This document shows positions 4,512-6,118 of a stretch of 6,118 nt of DNA, piece by piece. Each line of letters opens with the position of its first letter. Within the stretch, counting starts at the first letter, position 1. The notes beneath the pieces were generated by a model. The model ran no database searches. It was not told the origin of the DNA and was given only the letters and a program-made list of their open reading frames with translations. The position numbers and the translations under genes are program-made. This stretch comes from Firmicutes bacterium UBA5473. Lineage in GTDB: Bacteria > Bacillota > DTU084. The stretch is from NCBI GenBank assembly GCA_002427165.1, contig DIQB01000055.1, positions 1-6,118 of the forward strand, read 5' to 3'.

Positions 4512-5828
4512 TCACCCCCCTAAAAACTTGCCGCCTCTACCCACCACAACACCATCGAGCATAATCAACTCTCCTTGGGACATGCTCAAGTAGGCTTTGC
4601 CCCGAGCCAAGTCCAAAACAGTCAAATCTGCATCAGCACCGACTCCCAGGTGTCCCTTGGTTTTGAAACCGAAGATCTTGGCAGGGTTTAGTGCAGCCTT
4701 CATTACAAACTCTGCAAGCTTGAGAGCACCAAGCCTAACCAAGGCAAGACCATCTTCAACAAGGGTGTTTCTCGGGATGGTGCCGCCATCTGTTGAGAGG
4801 ACTTTAGCGATAAACTCTCCATTGTTTTTTGCTGTGGCTATCTTCACAGCTGCTGCTGCCGAGTTCACAGGAAAGCTAAGTCGAGTGTTTGTCTTTTGCC
4901 TTTCCCAGTATATTTGAGCCTTCTCTCCTGTGGCTTTAATTAGTTCGCCGCCCGACGGCATATTCACATGAGCATAACCTGCCCTGATGGCTTGGCGAAT
5001 CCCCTCCTCAGTCTCAGGAAAACCGCCAAACTTAAGACAGGTTCTTGTGACATGGCTTTTGGGAATCCCCTCCTCACAGCGACCTGATGTGCCATTGAAA
5101 GGGGAAAGATAAGATTCAGCTATCAGGTTTGAATGAGACTTAATAAGTTCTAATGCTTCGATAGCTTCAAGGGACGGATCTTTGCCGGTTTGTCCCCGGC
5201 AATAGGACTGAAGGTGTGCAATATAGAGAGGATTTCCTGCAGCAAGTTCGATTGTCTCTTTTAGGCCTTCTATGTTTGAGCCGTAGTTGGTGGTACCTAC
5301 ATGGGATGCGATAAAGACTTTGTCTCTTGCTGCAATTTTAATTAGCGCCTTCACAGTAGCAGGCGAGATGGGATGGTGACCACCCAGCATTTTGATTCCC
5401 AGAGCACCCTCCCTTTGCGTTTCTTCCACAAAAGTCTCAAGTTCCTCCTCTGGAGGATCAACAGTGGAGATGGTACTTTGAGGAACTGCAGGTTTTAAAA
5501 ACCCCAGATTCAAACCTCGCCCCTCTCCATTTGCCAGGGCTGCTTTCAAGGTTTTTCCATCCCCGGCAAAGTCAATTACCGTGACGATGCCGGCTTTGGC
5601 CACCATCTCGAAACCTAGTTCAGTATGAGTAGAAAGATGCACATGAACATCAATTAGCCCCGGTACAATTACCTTGCCTGGCAAGGCAATTACTTTTTTC
5701 GCTTGGCTTTGATCTAAATCGGGGGCTACTTTCACAATCTTACCTGCTTCTATTGCCAGGTCAGATCTAGCTTCGATCCCATTTGCCGGATCGCACAGAT
5801 TAGCACCTGTAATCAACAGATCCCACAT
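4512..5828 (-). CDS. Amidohydrolase-superfamily metal-dependent hydrolase, 438 aa
   Basis: Hydrolyses an amide or cyclic amide with a TIM-barrel metal centre; cytosolic. The N-terminal beta-sandwich part (about 1-55: LLITGANLCDPANG, LAIEAGKIVKVAP) is followed by the barrel with all expected ligands. These are HxH in DVHVHL (H62, H64), a candidate carboxylated lysine in GIKMLGG (K146), H176 (ASHVGT), H205 (IAHLQS) and D347 (STDGG). The C-terminus returns to the sandwich (GVGADADLTVLDL). This fits the dihydroorotase/hydantoinase/deacetylase-like branch, but I cannot name the substrate. ATG at 5828 is the start because an in-frame stop lies just upstream. The nearest purine-rich site, AAGGAG (5847-5842), is 13 nt away, inside the preceding gene's end. 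It lies between another amidohydrolase (6 bp) and the racemase (7 bp), so all are probably one operon. Confidence 0.88.
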   Translation of the reverse strand: MWDLLITGANLCDPANGIEARSDLAIEAGKIVKVAPDLDQSQAKKVIALPGKVIVPGLIDVHVHLSTHTELGFEMVAKAGIVTVIDFAGDGKTLKAALANGEGRGLNLGFLKPAVPQSTISTVDPPEEELETFVEETQREGALGIKMLGGHHPISPATVKALIKIAARDKVFIASHVGTTNYGSNIEGLKETIELAAGNPLYIAHLQSYCRGQTGKDPSLEAIEALELIKSHSNLIAESYLSPFNGTSGRCEEGIPKSHVTRTCLKFGGFPETEEGIRQAIRAGYAHVNMPSGGELIKATGEKAQIYWERQKTNTRLSFPVNSAAAAVKIATAKNNGEFIAKVLSTDGGTIPRNTLVEDGLALVRLGALKLAEFVMKAALNPAKIFGFKTKGHLGVGADADLTVLDLARGKAYLSMSQGELIMLDGVVVGRGGKFLGG

Positions 5829-5834
5829 TTCTTT

Positions 5835-6118
5835 TTACACTCTCCTTTGGTAAACAACCTCGCCACCGATGATGGTAAAAAGCGTCTGGGTGAGGGTCTG
5901 GAGAGGATTACCATCGAAAATTGCAATGTCTGCATCTTTTCCTACCTCAAGGCTTCCCACTCTATCTGCTACACCGATAATCTGTGCAGCATTGATGGTA
6001 ATAGCCCGCAGGGCATCCTCAAGGCCTAGGCCCTCCCGGACTGCCAGTCCTGCGCAAAGAGGAAGATATTGTATTTGCACTACTGGATGATCAGTTGTGA
6101 TCGCCACCTTCACGCCAG
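5835..6118 (-). CDS. Amidohydrolase, C-terminal part (gene cut by window edge)
   Basis: The reading frame runs open to the right edge of the window; about 94 C-terminal residues are visible and the start lies outside. The segment GVKVAITTDHPVV carries the late metal-binding aspartate (TDHP) typical of imidazolonepropionase-like amidohydrolases. The helical ALRAITINAAQIIGV and the classic end GSLEVGKDADIAIFDGNPL follow, where the barrel returns to the composite beta domain. Its family resembles but is clearly distinct from the next gene, so the pair is not a simple recent duplication. It ends 6 bp before the next amidohydrolase start. The substrate is unknown. The visible part ends in a normal stop, so the truncation is only from the window. 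Confidence 0.88.
   Translation of the reverse strand, partial: GVKVAITTDHPVVQIQYLPLCAGLAVREGLGLEDALRAITINAAQIIGVADRVGSLEVGKDADIAIFDGNPLQTLTQTLFTIIGGEVVYQRRV

Noticed and set aside
4997..5076. Direct repeat GAATCCCCTCCTCA at 4997-5010 and 5063-5076
   Set aside because: Both copies lie inside the amidohydrolase frame and encode similar EEGI segments; no third copy or regular spacing is seen, so it is treated as a coding coincidence.

Overview
The window looks like a chromosomal segment of a spore-forming Clostridia-type Firmicute. The evidence is strong AAGGAGG/GGAGG ribosome binding sites, a sigma-H-like promoter overlapping a Spo0A-box heptamer, moderate GC content and the gene families present. 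The genus cannot be fixed from this sequence.

Left part (1 to about 1625): most of an IS110-superfamily insertion sequence in minus orientation. It carries an intact DEDD/serine transposase (256-1533), a short promoter-bearing left end (1534 to about 1625), and a structured, gene-free right end downstream of the transposase (1-255). Read on the transposase strand, 240-92 folds by eye into two successive modules. Each is a basal stem, then an asymmetric internal loop, then a capping hairpin with the same TTAGGGCAT...GACCC sequence. This is the architecture of the bridge/seek RNAs that programme IS110/IS1111 recombinases. One loop strand from each module pairs, allowing G-U, with the same short sequence just beyond the transposase promoter (1620-1632), one with each DNA strand. 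That is what a target-left/donor-right junction would look like, and it places the left end of the element near 1624-1625. The other terminus was not found and probably lies beyond position 1.

Middle (about 1633-2527): the flank holds a sigma-H-like promoter driving a diguanylate cyclase (1754-2527). The enzyme has GGEEF and an RxxD inhibitory site, almost no N-terminal sensor, and an unrecognised C-terminal tail of about 60 residues. The insertion sequence sits about 65 bp upstream of this promoter and leaves it intact.

Right part (2529-6118, all minus strand): an apparent operon read from the right edge leftwards. It encodes an amidohydrolase (5' part outside the window), a second amidohydrolase, a cysteine-pair aspartate racemase-family protein and a 12-TM MFS permease. 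The first three genes are 6-7 bp apart and the permease follows after 56 bp. Together they suggest uptake, hydrolysis and stereo-inversion of an amide or cyclic-amide substrate related to amino acids; the substrate is unknown. The permease and cyclase genes converge with one base between their stop codons.
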